A DNA stretch of 27,977 bases from Priapulus caudatus. Taxonomy: Eukaryota > Priapulida > Priapulimorpha > Priapulimorphida > Priapulidae. A program made the position numbers and the translations under genes. Below the pieces are notes generated by a model that saw only the letters and a list, made by a program, of their open reading frames with translations, ran no database searches and was not told the origin of the DNA. The stretch is from NCBI RefSeq assembly GCF_000485595.1, contig NW_014578482.1:33769-61745 (forward strand), written 5' to 3'. Of the stretch, positions 27,799-27,977 are shown one piece after another (the first letter of the stretch is position 1; every line of letters begins with the position of its first letter).

Positions 27799-27840
27799 TC
27801 AGCCTCTATGATTGCTATAATGGAGGTAAAGTAATCGCTC

Positions 27841-27900
27841 TCGTGTGTGTGTTCGTGTGTGTGTTCGTGTGTGTGTTCGTGTGTGTTCGTGTGTGTGTGT
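27841..27900. repeat. (TTCGTGTGTGTG)n minisatellite
   Basis: About four 10-12-bp units of GTGTGTGTTC followed by a short GT run. Confidence 0.92.
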
Positions 27901-27977
27901 AGCGTTGGCGCGATTCGTCAGCACCAGCTCGCCTTAGGGCATCCAGTCAGCAGGCAGTCTCGCCTTAGTGGGCGTCG

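Overview
The window is eukaryotic, intron-containing nuclear DNA from an animal, most likely a non-vertebrate bilaterian. Protein exons carry canonical GT-AG splice sites. Dinucleotide, tetranucleotide and minisatellite repeats are dense, there are short hAT-like and other non-autonomous DNA transposons, and CCCTAA (TTAGGG-type) telomere-like motifs occur inside the sequence. I cannot fix the phylum from sequence alone. No bacterial, viral or CRISPR features were seen.

Three protein genes are supported. (1) Plus strand, about 1.2-3.7 kb: the last four recognisable coding exons of a phosphatidylethanolamine N-methyltransferase (PEMT), a membrane enzyme of phosphatidylcholine synthesis. Its two outer exons are clean. 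The two middle exons, next to long GT/AC arrays, carry several frame breaks. (2) Plus strand, 10,852-12,309: an intact 485-residue ankyrin-repeat protein with a C-terminal SOCS box (ASB family, a Cullin-5 ubiquitin ligase adaptor). A plausible upstream promoter (GC boxes, inverted CCAAT, TATA), a 5' untranslated exon and a polypyrimidine-rich intron precede it. (3) Minus strand, 21,534-17,061: eight consecutive core exons of an LMBR1/LMBR1L (lipocalin-receptor-like, lilipod) multipass membrane protein, all with matching splice phases. A weaker ninth exon lies near 26,954-27,010. The N-terminal exons and the C-terminal exon or exons were not found.

Layout by region: 1-443, a 79-bp satellite; 1.2-3.7 kb, PEMT exons between GT/AC repeats; 3.67-3.81 kb, an inverted repeat enclosing poly-A and telomeric repeats; 5.1-5.6 kb, AG and TATC microsatellites; 5.7-7.88 kb, four tandem copies of a 545-bp satellite; 8.0-8.3 kb, an AC array; 9.2-9.5 kb, a polypurine tract; 9.7-12.3 kb, the ASB gene; 12.3-16.4 kb, mostly non-coding with GA tracts; 16.46-16.96 kb, a short segment that reappears in indel-rich form at 25.45-26.34 kb; 17.0-21.5 kb, LMBR1L with several intronic minisatellites and a nested pair of hAT-like elements; 21.5-27.98 kb, probable LMBR1L 5' intron sequence with AT-core palindromes, two more small transposon-like elements and AC/ACGC arrays.

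The three genes are not an operon and show no obvious functional link. The most noteworthy signals are the nested transposon with exact target duplications, the telomere-repeat hairpin, the tandem-repeated splice donor in LMBR1L, the 545-bp satellite with paired GCGCATGCGC palindromes, and the clustering of frame breaks beside microsatellites. The last looks more like unpolished long-read sequence than true gene decay.
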